From contig NZ_KB911579.1 in NCBI RefSeq assembly GCF_000383575.1, positions 4,113,324 through 4,177,323 of the forward strand: a DNA stretch of 64,000 bases, read 5' to 3'. Source of the stretch: Salinispora oceanensis (lineage in GTDB: Bacteria > Actinomycetota > Actinomycetes > Mycobacteriales > Micromonosporaceae). Position numbers and translations under genes: made by a program. How positions within the stretch are numbered: position 1 is the first letter of the stretch; each line of letters opens with the position of its first letter. Of the stretch, positions 16,216 through 25,638 are shown piece after piece. The notes below the pieces were generated by a model. The model saw nothing but the letters and a program-made list of their open reading frames with translations. It was not told where the DNA came from and did not search any database.

Positions 16216-17166
16216 GACGCCGTCTCCGGACCACTCACCCCCCGCACCCCCCGGATCGTGGCGGCCCGTCGACTGCACCGCCGCCGGGACCGCGAGGCCA
16301 CCGGTCGGTTCCTGGCCGAGGGTCCACAGGCGGTCCGCGAGGCCCTGGCACGCCCCGGCACGGTCCTGGAGCTTTTCGGCACACCGGCCGCCCTGGACCG
16401 GTACCGGGAGCTGGCCGCCCAGGCCGCCGCCGCGGACCTCCCCGTCTCCGAGGTAACCGATGCGGCGCTCGCCGGGCTCGCCGAGACGGTCGCTCCCCAG
16501 GGCCTGATCGCCGTCTGCCAACATCTCGACCTACCGCTGGCCACCGCTCTCGCGCGAGCGCCGCGGCTGGTCACCGTCCTCGCCGACATCCGCGATCCGG
16601 GCAACGCCGGCACGGTCCTGCGTACCGCCGACGCGGCCGGAGCCCAGACGGTGGTCTTCGCCGGTACGGCGGTCGACCCCTACAACGGCAAGGTGGTGCG
16701 GGCGTCGGCGGGCAGCCTGTTCCACGTGGACGTGGTGCGGGCGCCCGATCCGCTGCAGGTGATCGCCGACCTGCGGGCCGCCGGGCTCGGCGTGTTGGCC
16801 ACCACCGGATACGGCGCGGACGACCTGGACGACCTGGCTGATGCCGGCCGGTTGGCCGCCCCCACCGCCTGGGTCTTCGGCTCCGAGGCGCACGGCTTGC
16901 CCACCGATCTGACGGCGGCTGCCGAGGCCCGGGTCCGGGTACCACTGCACGGGCGGGCGGAGAGCCTTAACCTGGCTGCCGCGGCGGCGGTGTGCCTGTA
17001 CGCTTCAGCGAGAGCGCAGCGCCGGCCGTCGTCCCCGCGCCCGGTTGAGGCCAGCACCGCGGTGGAGACCACACCTACGGTCGAGGAAGTAGCAGCGGTC
17101 GAGGAAGTAGCCGCTGTTGAGGCCGGCACCGCGAGCGAGACAGCAAAGGAGAGCGGCCGCCCGTGA
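16186..17166 (+). CDS. SpoU/TrmH-family RNA 2'-O-methyltransferase
   Basis: A 326-residue SPOUT methyltransferase. It has the N-terminal substrate-binding domain (RRLHRRRDREATGRFLAEGPQAVREAL) and the knotted SAM domain with the three family motifs: LADIRDPGNAGTVLRTADAAGA, VFGSEAHGLP and RVPLHGRAESLNLAAAAAVCLY. Its place between rplT and pheS is conserved in actinobacteria, and the target is likely 23S rRNA. The C-terminal 40 residues are a Val/Glu/Ala repeat tail. ATG 16186 lies inside a hairpin loop, so GTG 16258 (before AARRLHRR) is an alternative start. Confidence 0.93.
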   Translation: MQSRPHGRRLDAVSGPLTPRTPRIVAARRLHRRRDREATGRFLAEGPQAVREALARPGTVLELFGTPAALDRYRELAAQAAAADLPVSEVTDAALAGLAETVAPQGLIAVCQHLDLPLATALARAPRLVTVLADIRDPGNAGTVLRTADAAGAQTVVFAGTAVDPYNGKVVRASAGSLFHVDVVRAPDPLQVIADLRAAGLGVLATTGYGADDLDDLADAGRLAAPTAWVFGSEAHGLPTDLTAAAEARVRVPLHGRAESLNLAAAAAVCLYASARAQRRPSSPRPVEASTAVETTPTVEEVAAVEEVAAVEAGTASETAKESGRP

Positions 17167-17191
17167 ACGTGCAACGGCGTTCGTTTAGCCA

Positions 17192-17211
17192 GCCCGCCGG
17201 TGCCGGCGGGC
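17192..17211 (+). terminator. Hairpin between the methyltransferase gene and pheS
   Basis: GCCCGCCGG and CCGGCGGGC form a perfect 9-bp palindrome with 2 nt between the arms, 25 bp after the methyltransferase stop. Confidence 0.45.
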
Positions 17212-17274
17212 GGCGGCTCTGACCCGCTCTCCGCACGACTCCCACCGGCGGGCTGCGGCACAGCCGCGCGTCCG

Positions 17275-17280
17275 TAGACT
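17275..17280 (+). promoter_or_regulatory. -10 element upstream of pheS
   Basis: TAGACT lies 58 bp before the chosen pheS start and fits TANNNT. A matching -35 is not clear. Confidence 0.35.
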
Positions 17281-17332
17281 CGCTTCGCCGCCTGACAAGG
17301 CCGGCGCCGCCGTGAGGGAGTGCCTGTACGCC

Positions 17333-18400
17333 ATGTCCTACCGCAACGACCCGTACGACCCGAAGCAGGTCGCCCTGCTCGACCCGGCCGCACTGGCCGA
17401 GGCTGTCGCCACTGCCGAGGCGGCGTTCGCCGCCGCCGCCAATCCGGAAGAGCTGACCGCGCTGCGCCCGGCCCACCTCGGGGACCGGGCCCCGGCGTCG
17501 CTGGCCCGACGTGAGATCGGCGCGTTGCCGCCGGCCGCCAAGGCCGATGCCGGCAAGCGGGTCAACGAGGCCCGCCGGTCGATCGAGAGCGCCTACGCCG
17601 CGCGCGCGCAGGTCCTGGAGCGGGAGCAGGCCGAGCGGATGCTGGTCGAGGAGCGGGTGGATGTCACCCTGCCCTCCGACCGGCGTCCGGCCGGGGCCCG
17701 CCACCCGGTCAGTAGTTTGATGGAGCAGATCACCGACTTCTTCGTCGGAATGGGCTATGAGGTGGCCGAGGGCCCCGAGGTCGAGTTGGAGTGGACCAAC
17801 TTCGACGCGCTCAACATCCTGCCGGACCACCCGGCGCGGGGGTTGATGGACACCTTCCACGTCGCGCCGGAGCACTCCGGCATGGTGCTGCGGACCCACA
17901 CCTCGCCGGTGCAGGCGCGGACGATGCTGACCCGCACGCCGCCGATCCACGTGATCTGCCCGGGCCGGGTCTACCGGACCGACGAGTTGGACGCCACCCA
18001 CGCGCCGGTCTTCCACCAGGTCGAGGGCTTGGTGGTGGACCGTGGCATCACGATGGCGCACCTGCGCGGCACGCTGGACCACTTTGCTCGGGCGATGTTC
18101 GGGCCCCAGGCGCGAACCCGTTTCCGGCCGCACTATTTCCCCTTCACCGAGCCGTCGGCGGAGTTCGACGTGTGGTTCCCGGAGCACCGCAAGGGTGCGC
18201 AGTGGGTTGAGTGGGGTGGCTGCGGCATGGTGAACCCGCGGGTCTTGCGGGCCTGCGGCATCGACCCGGAGGTCTACTCCGGATTCGCCTTCGGCATGGG
18301 CATCGACCGTACGGTCATGTTCCGGCACGGCGTCGGCGACATGCGGGACCTGGTGGAGGGGGACGTCCGGTTCGCCCGGGCGTTCGGGTACGGCGCGTAG
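17333..18400 (+). CDS. pheS: Phenylalanyl-tRNA synthetase alpha subunit
   Basis: The catalytic subunit of the alpha2-beta2 enzyme, 355 residues from ATG 17333; GTG 17312 is an in-frame alternative. After the N-terminal coiled-coil arm comes the class II core: HPVSSLMEQITDFFVGMGYEVAEGPEVE, motif 2 in PGRVYRTDELDATHAPVFHQVEGL, the Phe-specific FRPHYFPFTEPSAEFDV, and motif 3 YSGFAFGMGIDRTVMFRHG. Forms an operon with pheT, which starts 37 bp later. No T-box or attenuator peptide is evident. Confidence 0.97.
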   Translation: MSYRNDPYDPKQVALLDPAALAEAVATAEAAFAAAANPEELTALRPAHLGDRAPASLARREIGALPPAAKADAGKRVNEARRSIESAYAARAQVLEREQAERMLVEERVDVTLPSDRRPAGARHPVSSLMEQITDFFVGMGYEVAEGPEVELEWTNFDALNILPDHPARGLMDTFHVAPEHSGMVLRTHTSPVQARTMLTRTPPIHVICPGRVYRTDELDATHAPVFHQVEGLVVDRGITMAHLRGTLDHFARAMFGPQARTRFRPHYFPFTEPSAEFDVWFPEHRKGAQWVEWGGCGMVNPRVLRACGIDPEVYSGFAFGMGIDRTVMFRHGVGDMRDLVEGDVRFARAFGYGA

Positions 18401-18436
18401 GCGCGGGCACGAGTTACGGAGACGGTGATCTGAGTC

Positions 18437-21022
18437 ATGCGAGTTTCTGTCAGTTGGCTGCGTGAGTACGTTGACCTGCCGGCGCACCTGACCCCGGCCG
18501 ACCTTGAGCAGTCCCTGGTCGGCCTCGGTCTCGAGGTGGAGTCCGTCGTGGACCTGGCCGATACGGTCACCGGGCCGCTGGTCGTCGGCGAGGTGCGGGA
18601 GATTGAGGAGCTGACCGGCTTCAAGAAGCCGATTCGCTTCTGTCGGGTGGACGTGGGGGACGCCAACGGCACCGGCGAGTTGCAGGAGATCGTCTGCGGG
18701 GCGCGCAACTTCGCGGTGGGCGACCGGGTGGTGGTGATCCTCCCCGGCGGGGTGCTGCCCGGCGACTTCGCGATCGGGGCACGCCGGACGTACGGGCGTA
18801 ACTCCAAGGGCATGATCTGCTCCGCGAAGGAGCTGGGCCTGGGCGACGACCACGCCGGCATCATCGTGCTGCCCGGAGCCAGCCCCGCCAAGCCGGGTGA
18901 TGACGCCCGCCCCGTGGTGGGCCTTGACGACGTGGTGGTCGAGGTGGAGCTGACCCCGGACCGGGGTTACCAGATGTCGGTGCGGGGGATCGCCCGGGAG
19001 CTGTCGCACGCGTTCGGGGTGCCGTTTCGGGACCCGGGCCTCGCGTCCGCCCCGGCGGGCACCGAAGCGCCCGCGTACCCGGTGGAGGTGCGGGATCCGG
19101 TCGGCTGTGACCGGTTCGCGGCGCGGATGGTCCGTGGTGTCAACCCGGCCGCGCCGTCGCCGGCCTGGATGGTCCAGCGGCTCACCACCGCCGGTATCCG
19201 CAGCCTCTCGCTGCCGGTCGACATCACCAACTATGTGATGCTCGAGCTGGGCCAGCCGATGCACGCCTTCGACGCCGACCGGATCACCGGCTCGCTGGTG
19301 GTCCGCCGGGCGGTGGCGGGGGAGCGGTTGACCACCCTGGACGGGGTGGCGCGCACGCTGGTCGCCGAGGACATGGTGATCTGTGACGCCGGGCTGTCGA
19401 ACCCGGACCCGGCGGCTGGCGCGGACGCCGGTGTCCCGATCTCGCTCGCCGCCGTGATGGGTGGGGAGAGCAGCGAGGTGGTCGCGGAGACCAACAACGT
19501 GTTGTTCGAGGCCGCGCACTGGGATCCGGTGCTGGTGGGGCGCACGGCCCGCCGGCACCGGCTGTTCAGCGCGGCGGCCAAGCGGTGGGAGCGGGGTGTT
19601 GACCCGGCCCTGCCGTTGGTCGCCGTCGAGCGGGCGGTGCGGCTGCTGGTGGAGCATGGCGGCGGCGCGGCCGGTGCGGAGATCCTCGATATCGATCATG
19701 TGTCGGCACCGGCCCCGGTGGTCCTGCCGGCGGATCTGCCAGCCCGACGGGTCGGGGTGGCCTATCCACCGGAGCGGGTGGCTGCCCTGCTCACCGAGGT
19801 TGGCTGCACGGTCGTGGCCGGCCCGGATCGACTCGCCGCGGATCCGGGTGCGGTGGGCGTCGACGCCGGTGGCGCGGTGTCGTTCCTGGTTACCCCGCCG
19901 ACCTGGCGGCCCGACCTGACCGACCCGGCCGACCTGGTCGAGGAGGTGGTTCGCCTCGACGGCTACGACCGGGTGCCGGCGGTGCTGCCGGTGGCCCCCG
20001 CCGGCCGGGGCCTGACCTGGCAGCAGCGGCGCCAGCGGGCGGTGGCCAGGATGCTCGCCGACCAGGGGTACGTGGAGGTGCTCTCCCCGCCGTTTGTAGC
20101 GGTCGAGCTGGCTGACCAGCTGGGCCTGCCGGCCGGTGATGCCCGGCGGCGGGTGGTGCGGCTGGCCAACCCGCTGTCGGAGGAGGAGCCGGCGCTGCGG
20201 ACGACGTTGCTCGGCCCGCTGCTCGGGGTGCTCCGGCGGAACCTGGGCCGAGGCCAGCGGGACCTCGCGCTCTACGAGATCGGTACGGTCTTCCACCCGC
20301 GGGCGGCGGCCGGCTCGCCGCCGGCGATGGGGGTGGAGCATCGGCCGTCGGACGCGGAGTTCGCCGCCGCCGACGCGGTGCTGCCGGAGCAGCCGCGGCA
20401 CGTCGCCGTGGTGCTCGCCGGTGAGGTCGAGCCGGGTGGCTGGTGGGGCGAGGGACGCCCGGTTGGCTGGGCGGACGCGGTCGCGGCGGCCCGGTCGGTG
20501 CTCGCCGCCGCCGGCATTCCCGAGGACCGGGTGGCCGTGCGAGCCGTGGAGCACGCCCCCTGGCACCCCGGGCGCTGTGCGTCTCTGGTGGTGGATGGCG
20601 TGACCGTCGGGTACGCGGGCGAGCTACATCCGGCGGTGATCGCCGAGCTGGAGCTGCCCCGCCGTACCGCCGCGATGGAGCTGGATCTGGACGCGGTTCC
20701 GGCGGCTCCGGTACGGCAGGCCCCGGTGCTCTCGTCCTTCCCGCCCGCCCTGATCGACGTGGCGTTGGTGGTCGATGTCGATGTGCCGGTGGCCGAGGTG
20801 CAGGGGGCGCTGGTGGCGGGGGCCGGTGCGTTGTTGGAGTCGGTTCGGCTCTTCGACGTGTACGCCGGTGCGCAGCTCGGCGCGGGTCGTCGGTCGTTGG
20901 CGTACAAGCTGACCTTCCGGGCGCCGGATCGGACGCTGACGGTGGAGGAGGCGGTCGCGGCGCGGGACGCGGCGGTTGCCTGTGTCGCGGAGCGCTTCGG
21001 CGCTACTCTCCGCGGCGTGTGA
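18437..21022 (+). CDS. pheT: Phenylalanyl-tRNA synthetase beta subunit
   Basis: An 861-residue subunit in the usual domain order: MRVSVSWLREYVDLP at the start, the EMAP/OB-like tRNA-binding domain (CGARNFAVGDRVVVILPGG), the B3/B4 editing domain (SLPVDITNYVMLELGQPMHAFD), B5 domain with VEEVVRLDGYDRVP, the catalytic-like fold, and the C-terminal ferredoxin-like anticodon-binding domain (LFDVYAGAQLGAGRRSLAYKLTFRAPDRTL). All parts intact. A terminator follows at 21066. Confidence 0.97.
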   Translation: MRVSVSWLREYVDLPAHLTPADLEQSLVGLGLEVESVVDLADTVTGPLVVGEVREIEELTGFKKPIRFCRVDVGDANGTGELQEIVCGARNFAVGDRVVVILPGGVLPGDFAIGARRTYGRNSKGMICSAKELGLGDDHAGIIVLPGASPAKPGDDARPVVGLDDVVVEVELTPDRGYQMSVRGIARELSHAFGVPFRDPGLASAPAGTEAPAYPVEVRDPVGCDRFAARMVRGVNPAAPSPAWMVQRLTTAGIRSLSLPVDITNYVMLELGQPMHAFDADRITGSLVVRRAVAGERLTTLDGVARTLVAEDMVICDAGLSNPDPAAGADAGVPISLAAVMGGESSEVVAETNNVLFEAAHWDPVLVGRTARRHRLFSAAAKRWERGVDPALPLVAVERAVRLLVEHGGGAAGAEILDIDHVSAPAPVVLPADLPARRVGVAYPPERVAALLTEVGCTVVAGPDRLAADPGAVGVDAGGAVSFLVTPPTWRPDLTDPADLVEEVVRLDGYDRVPAVLPVAPAGRGLTWQQRRQRAVARMLADQGYVEVLSPPFVAVELADQLGLPAGDARRRVVRLANPLSEEEPALRTTLLGPLLGVLRRNLGRGQRDLALYEIGTVFHPRAAAGSPPAMGVEHRPSDAEFAAADAVLPEQPRHVAVVLAGEVEPGGWWGEGRPVGWADAVAAARSVLAAAGIPEDRVAVRAVEHAPWHPGRCASLVVDGVTVGYAGELHPAVIAELELPRRTAAMELDLDAVPAAPVRQAPVLSSFPPALIDVALVVDVDVPVAEVQGALVAGAGALLESVRLFDVYAGAQLGAGRRSLAYKLTFRAPDRTLTVEEAVAARDAAVACVAERFGATLRGV

Positions 21023-21065
21023 GGGCAGCTCTGGCCTCTTCCCACCGTTTGAGGGTTTTCCGTCG

Positions 21066-21100
21066 AAGGGCCCGCGTCGCGTATCGCGATGCGGGCCCTT
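21066..21100 (+). terminator. Terminator of pheST
   Basis: A 16-bp, nearly perfect stem: AAGGGCCCGC and GCGGGCCCTT at the base, TCGCG/CGCGA at the top with a 3-nt loop; one G-T opposition interrupts it. It begins 43 bp after pheT. Confidence 0.8.
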
Positions 21101-21153
21101 CCGTCGGTGGCGGCCGGTGATCCAGAACACGACTTCATCGCCATGCAATGCTT

Positions 21154-21199
21154 TGTATGATCATGCAGTCGCTGCTAACCTTCCCTGCATTGTCATACG
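21154..21199 (+). promoter_or_regulatory. Pair of ArgR operator (ARG box) candidates before argC
   Basis: TGTATGATCATGCAG at 21154-21168 and, on the opposite strand, CGTATGACAATGCAG at 21185-21199 match each other in 13 of 15 positions. The imperfect palindromic TATGAxxATGCA core and AT-rich character resemble ARG boxes of Streptomyces, and the pair lies 10-55 bp before argC in an operon that encodes ArgR itself. Arginine-bound ArgR would repress. Confidence 0.7.
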
Positions 21200-21208
21200 G
21201 AGGTAGGT

Positions 21209-22210
21209 ATGGGGATCCGAGTTGCGGTCGCTGGGGCGAGCGGTTACGCCGGGGGTGAACTGCTGCGCCTGATCGCCGGGCATCCGGAGTTCGACCTGGT
21301 CGCCGCCACGGCGCACAGCCAGGCCGGGCACCGGCTGGACACCGTGCACCCACAGCTGACCGGGCTGGATTTGGTGCTGGCCAAGACCGACCCGGCGGCC
21401 CTGGCCGATGCCGATCTGGTCTTCCTGGCGCTGCCGCACGGTGAGTCGGCGGCGCTGGCCGCGCAGTTGCCGCCGGAAGTGCGCGTGGTTGACCTCGGTG
21501 CCGATCACCGGCTGGCCGACCCGTATGCCTGGGCCAACTACTACGGCGGCACCCACGCCGGGCAGTGGACCTACGGTCTGCCCGAGCTACCGGGTCAGCG
21601 CGAGCGGATCGCCGCCGCGACCCGGGTGGCCAACCCCGGTTGTTACGCCAGCGCCATCATCCTGGCGCTCGCCCCGCTGATCGCCGCCGGCGCGGCCCAG
21701 CCCGCCGACGTGGTGGTGGTGGCCGCCTCCGGGACCTCGGGCGCCGGCCGCGCCGCCAAGGCGCACCTGCTCGCCAGCGAGGTCATGGGGGACCTGTCGC
21801 CGTACCGGGTCGGTGCGCACCAGCACGTTCCGGAGATCAAGCAGGCGACCGGGGCGACCAGCCTGTCGTTCACCCCGGTGTTGGCACCGATGCCACGGGG
21901 GATCCTCGCGACCGTCACCGCCGTGCCGGTACGGGAGGTTGACCCGCAGGCGGTGCTCGCCGAGGCGTACGCGGACGCGCCCTTCGTGCACGTGCTGCCC
22001 GAGGGGCGGTGGCCACACACCGCCGCGACCCTCGGCTCCAACTCCTGCCACCTGCAGGCGACCGTTGACGTTGACGCCGGGCGGTTGATCGTGGTCAGCG
22101 GCCTGGACAACCTCGGTCGGGGCGCGGCCGGCCAGGCGGTGCAGAACGCCAACATCATGCTCGGCCTGCCGGAGACCACCGGCCTCTCCGTCTGGGGGAG
22201 CACCCCGTGA
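21209..22210 (+). CDS. argC: N-acetyl-gamma-glutamyl-phosphate reductase
   Basis: Third step of arginine synthesis: NADPH-dependent reduction of N-acetylglutamyl phosphate. The Rossmann start VAVAGASGYAGGELLRL, the catalytic Cys in VANPGCYASA and the HQHVPEIKQATG segment with the active-site His are intact. Length is 333 residues. The ATG follows GGAGGTAGGT. First gene of the argCJBDFRGH operon; the stop overlaps argJ by 4 bp. Confidence 0.98.
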   Translation: MGIRVAVAGASGYAGGELLRLIAGHPEFDLVAATAHSQAGHRLDTVHPQLTGLDLVLAKTDPAALADADLVFLALPHGESAALAAQLPPEVRVVDLGADHRLADPYAWANYYGGTHAGQWTYGLPELPGQRERIAAATRVANPGCYASAIILALAPLIAAGAAQPADVVVVAASGTSGAGRAAKAHLLASEVMGDLSPYRVGAHQHVPEIKQATGATSLSFTPVLAPMPRGILATVTAVPVREVDPQAVLAEAYADAPFVHVLPEGRWPHTAATLGSNSCHLQATVDVDAGRLIVVSGLDNLGRGAAGQAVQNANIMLGLPETTGLSVWGSTP

Positions 22211-23379
22211 GCGTCACGACTCCCCGTGGATTCCGGGCGGCCGGGGTGCCCGCCGGGCTCAAGGAGGGCGGGGCGGCCGACGTCGCCCTGGTCGTCAACG
22301 ACGGCCCGCACGCCGGAGCGGCCGGTGTCTTCACCGCCAATCGGGTGAAGGCCGCGCCGGTGCTCTGGACCCAGCAGGTCGTCCAGGGCGGTCTGGTCCG
22401 CGCCGCGATCCTCAACTCGGGCGGCGCCAACGCCTGCACCGGCCCCGGTGGCTTCCAGGACACCCACGCCACCGCGGAGCACACCGCGGCGGTACTGACC
22501 GCAGTCGCCCCCGGGTTGGACCTCGGCGCGGGCGAGGTGGCCGTCTGCTCCACCGGTCTGATCGGCGAGCGGCTGCCCATGGACCGGCTCCTGCCCGGGG
22601 TGGGCTCGGCGGTCGAGGCGTTGAGTCAGGACGGCGGACCGGCCGCCGCCGAGGCCATCATGACCACCGACTCCCGGCCGAAGAACGCGGTCGGGCACGG
22701 CGCGGGCTTCACCGTCGGTGGGATGGCCAAGGGCGCGGGCATGCTCGCGCCGGCGATGGCCACGATGCTCAGCGTGCTCACCACCGACGCGGTCGCCGAC
22801 CCGGAGACCCTGGACGCGGCGCTGCGGGCCGCCTGCCGGGTCACCTTCGACCGGGTCGACTCGGACGGGTGCATGTCCACCAACGACACGGTGCTGCTGC
22901 TGGCCAGCGGTGCGAGCGGCGTCGCGCCCACCGAGGCCGAGCTGACCGCCGTGGTCACCGCCGTCGCGCACGACCTCGCGCAGCAGCTCGTCGCCGACGC
23001 CGAGGGCGCCACCAAGCAGATCACGATCGACGTGGTCGGCGCGGCGAGCGAGGACGACGCGGTCGAGGTGGGCCGGAGCGTGGCCCGGAACAACCTGGTC
23101 AAGACCGCGTTGTTCGGTAACGACCCGAACTGGGGGCGCATCCTCGCCGCCGTCGGCACCACCGCCGCGGCGTTCGAGCCGGAGCGGGTCGACGTGGCGG
23201 TGAACGGGGTGTGGGTGTGCCGGGGCGGCGCCGCCGCCGAGGACCGGTCCAAGGTCGACCTCGGGGGCGTGGACGTGACGATCTGCATCGACCTGGGGGC
23301 GGGCGCGGCCGCGGCGACGATCTGGACCAACGACCTGTCCCACGGGTACGTGCACGAGAACTCGGCGTACTCGTCGTGA
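22207..23379 (+). CDS. argJ: Bifunctional ornithine acetyltransferase/N-acetylglutamate synthase
   Basis: Recycles the acetyl group from N-acetylornithine to glutamate. The 390-residue precursor self-cleaves before the conserved Thr in KGAGMLAPAMATML, giving alpha and beta chains; that motif is intact. Other conserved parts: TANRVKAAPVLWTQ, NSGGANACTG, FDRVDSDGCMSTNDT and FGNDPNWGRILAA, with the C-terminal HENSAYSS typical of the family. GTG 22207 overlaps the argC stop (GTGA). Presence of argJ implies the cyclic acetyl pathway, so no argE is needed. Confidence 0.98.
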   Translation: MSVTTPRGFRAAGVPAGLKEGGAADVALVVNDGPHAGAAGVFTANRVKAAPVLWTQQVVQGGLVRAAILNSGGANACTGPGGFQDTHATAEHTAAVLTAVAPGLDLGAGEVAVCSTGLIGERLPMDRLLPGVGSAVEALSQDGGPAAAEAIMTTDSRPKNAVGHGAGFTVGGMAKGAGMLAPAMATMLSVLTTDAVADPETLDAALRAACRVTFDRVDSDGCMSTNDTVLLLASGASGVAPTEAELTAVVTAVAHDLAQQLVADAEGATKQITIDVVGAASEDDAVEVGRSVARNNLVKTALFGNDPNWGRILAAVGTTAAAFEPERVDVAVNGVWVCRGGAAAEDRSKVDLGGVDVTICIDLGAGAAAATIWTNDLSHGYVHENSAYSS

Positions 23380-23437
23380 GCATGAGGATCGCCGCGTGGT
23401 GCGGCACCGCGATCGGAGACGGAAGGCAGGTTCGGGC

Positions 23438-24325
23438 ATGAGCATCACCGCGGATCTCACCGGCGCCCAGGCCAAGGCCGCCACCCTGATCGAGGCGCTG
23501 CCGTGGCTGGCCCGGTTCGCGGGCTCGACCGTCGTGGTCAAGTACGGCGGCAACGCCATGACTGATCCGGAGCTGCGGCGGGCGTTCGCCGCGGACATGG
23601 TCTTTCTCCGCTACGCCGGCCTGAAGCCGGTCGTGGTGCACGGCGGCGGACCGCAGATCTCGGCGATGCTGGACCGCCTCGGCATCGACAGTGAGTTCCG
23701 GGGCGGCCTGCGGGTCACCACGCCCGAGGTGATGGACGTGGTCCGGATGGTGCTCCTGGGGCAGGTCGGCCGGGAACTGGTCGGGCTGATCAACGCGCAC
23801 GGTCCGTTCGCGATGGGGCTCTCCGGCGAGGACGCGGGTCTGTTCACCGCGGTCCGACGCCCGGCGTACGTCAACGGGCTACCGGTCGATATCGGCCAGG
23901 TCGGCGACGTGGAGTCGGCGGACATCTCGGTGGTGACCGACCTGCTTGAGGCCGGCCGGATTCCGGTGCTCTCGACGGTGGCCCCGGATGCGGACGGCGT
24001 GCCGCACAACCTCAACGCGGACACCGCCGCGGCGGCGTTGGCGGTCGCGCTGCGGGCGCGCAAGCTGGTCGTCCTGACCGATGTGCCGGGCCTGTACGCC
24101 AACTGGCCGGACCGGTCCAGCTTGGTCGGCGAGGTCACCGCGAAGGAGCTGGAGAAGCTGCTGCCGTCCCTGGAGTCGGGGATGGTTCCCAAGATGGAGG
24201 CGTGCCTGCGGGCGGTGCGCGGGGGCGTACCCGCCGCGCACGTCGTGGACGGACGGGTCGCGCACTCGACCCTGTTGGAGATCTTTACCTCGGAAGGCTT
24301 CGGAACCATGGTGATTCCCGGATGA
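23438..24325 (+). CDS. argB: Acetylglutamate kinase
   Basis: Second step of arginine synthesis and the usual point of arginine feedback. The 295-residue amino-acid kinase shows VVVKYGGNAM, VVVHGGGPQISAML, NLNADTAAAALAVALRA and KLVVLTDVPGLY. The N-terminal helix (TGAQAKAATLIEALPWLARF) is the extension found in arginine-sensitive hexameric forms. ATG 23438 follows GGAAGGCAGG; there are 58 bp after argJ, the largest gap in this operon. Confidence 0.97.
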   Translation: MSITADLTGAQAKAATLIEALPWLARFAGSTVVVKYGGNAMTDPELRRAFAADMVFLRYAGLKPVVVHGGGPQISAMLDRLGIDSEFRGGLRVTTPEVMDVVRMVLLGQVGRELVGLINAHGPFAMGLSGEDAGLFTAVRRPAYVNGLPVDIGQVGDVESADISVVTDLLEAGRIPVLSTVAPDADGVPHNLNADTAAAALAVALRARKLVVLTDVPGLYANWPDRSSLVGEVTAKELEKLLPSLESGMVPKMEACLRAVRGGVPAAHVVDGRVAHSTLLEIFTSEGFGTMVIPG

Positions 24326-25638
24326 GCCCGCTCCGTGACCGCTGGCAAGAGTCCATGATGGACAGCTATGGCACGCCGCCGCTCGCACTGGTCGGCGGCG
24401 CTGGCGCCGTGCTGGTCGACGACACCGGCCGGGAGTACGTGGACCTGCTCGGCGGCATCGCCGTCAACACCCTGGGCCACGCCCACCCGGCGGTGGTCTC
24501 CGCCGTCTCCAAGCAGGTCGCCACGCTGGGGCACGTGTCGAACCTGTACGCCGCCGAGCCGCCGGTGGCCCTGGCCGAGCTGCTGCTCGCCCTCGCCGGT
24601 CGACCGGGACGGGTCTTCTTCGCGAACTCGGGCGCCGAAGCGAACGAGACGGCCTTCAAGATCTCCCGGCTCACCGGGCGGACCGAGGTTGTCGCGACCC
24701 GGGGCGGCTTCCACGGCCGCACCATGGGGGCGCTGGCGCTTACCGGCCAGCCGGCCAAGGCCGACCCGTTCCGTCCGCTGCCCACCACCGTCACCCACGT
24801 CGATTACGGCGACAGCGCCGCGCTGGCGGCGGCCGTCACCGACGCGACCGCGATGGTGATCCTGGAGCCGATCCAGGGGGAGAACGGCATCGTCGTACCG
24901 CCGGCCGGCTACCTCGCCGAGGCCCGCCGGATCACCGCCGAGCACGGTGCCCTGCTGGTGCTCGACGAGGTGCAGACCGGAATCGGCCGTACCGGGCACT
25001 GGTTCGCGCACCAGGCCGAGGGCATCGAACCGGACGTGGTGACGCTCGCCAAGGGGCTCGGCGGTGGCCTGCCGCTCGGCGCCTGCATCGCCTTCGGCCC
25101 CACGGCCGACCTGCTGCGCCCCGGCTCACACGGCACCACCTTCGGGGGGAACCCGATCAGCTGCGCCGCCGGGCTGGCGGTGCTGTCCACGATCGCCGGC
25201 ACCGGTCTGCTCGACCACGTCGAGCGGGTCGGAGACCGGCTACGCCGGGGTGTCCAGGCGCTCCACCATCCCCTGGTCGCCGAGGTGCGGGGCGCCGGCC
25301 TGCTGCTCGGGATCGTGCTGACCACGCCGGTCGCGGCGGTCGCCGTCGAGGCGCTGCGGGAGGCGGGCTTCCTGGCCAACGCGGTGCAGCCGGATGTCAT
25401 CCGGCTCGCCCCACCGCTGATTCTCACCGCCGACCAGGCCGACGCCTTCCTGGCCGCCCTGCCGGCGGCCCTCGACGCTGCCAGCCCGACCCCGGCCGAC
25501 CTCAACGCGACCCGCGCCGCCGACCCGACCCCAGCCGCCGGGCCCCGGCCAACGGGACCGGGCAACCCCAACCCGCCGGCCCAACCGGCCAGAATTCCGA
25601 CCCCGACCACCCCAACCACGACGGAGGCCAGGGCATGA
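24322..25638 (+). CDS. argD: Acetylornithine aminotransferase
   Basis: A class III PLP aminotransferase making N-acetylornithine. It has FFANSGAEANETAFKISR, GGFHGRTMGALALTG, LVLDEVQTGIGRTG (Asp contacting the PLP ring) and the Schiff-base Lys in VTLAKGLGGGLPLGA. It has 438 residues, about 40 more than usual, because of a Pro/Thr-rich C-terminal tail (from about residue 390) with no visible domain. Starts in an ATGA overlap with argB and ends in an ATGA overlap with argF. Confidence 0.97.
   Translation: MSPLRDRWQESMMDSYGTPPLALVGGAGAVLVDDTGREYVDLLGGIAVNTLGHAHPAVVSAVSKQVATLGHVSNLYAAEPPVALAELLLALAGRPGRVFFANSGAEANETAFKISRLTGRTEVVATRGGFHGRTMGALALTGQPAKADPFRPLPTTVTHVDYGDSAALAAAVTDATAMVILEPIQGENGIVVPPAGYLAEARRITAEHGALLVLDEVQTGIGRTGHWFAHQAEGIEPDVVTLAKGLGGGLPLGACIAFGPTADLLRPGSHGTTFGGNPISCAAGLAVLSTIAGTGLLDHVERVGDRLRRGVQALHHPLVAEVRGAGLLLGIVLTTPVAAVAVEALREAGFLANAVQPDVIRLAPPLILTADQADAFLAALPAALDAASPTPADLNATRAADPTPAAGPRPTGPGNPNPPAQPARIPTPTTPTTTEARA

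Noticed and set aside
17075..20566. Very long open frame (1163 codons) on the minus strand
   Set aside because: It lies antisense to pheS and pheT, has His/Arg/Gly/Pro-rich composition without domains, and is a by-product of high GC codon use.
21643..23598. 651-codon minus-strand frame
   Set aside because: Antisense to argC, argJ and argB, which are complete and well conserved; composition is typical of a shadow frame.
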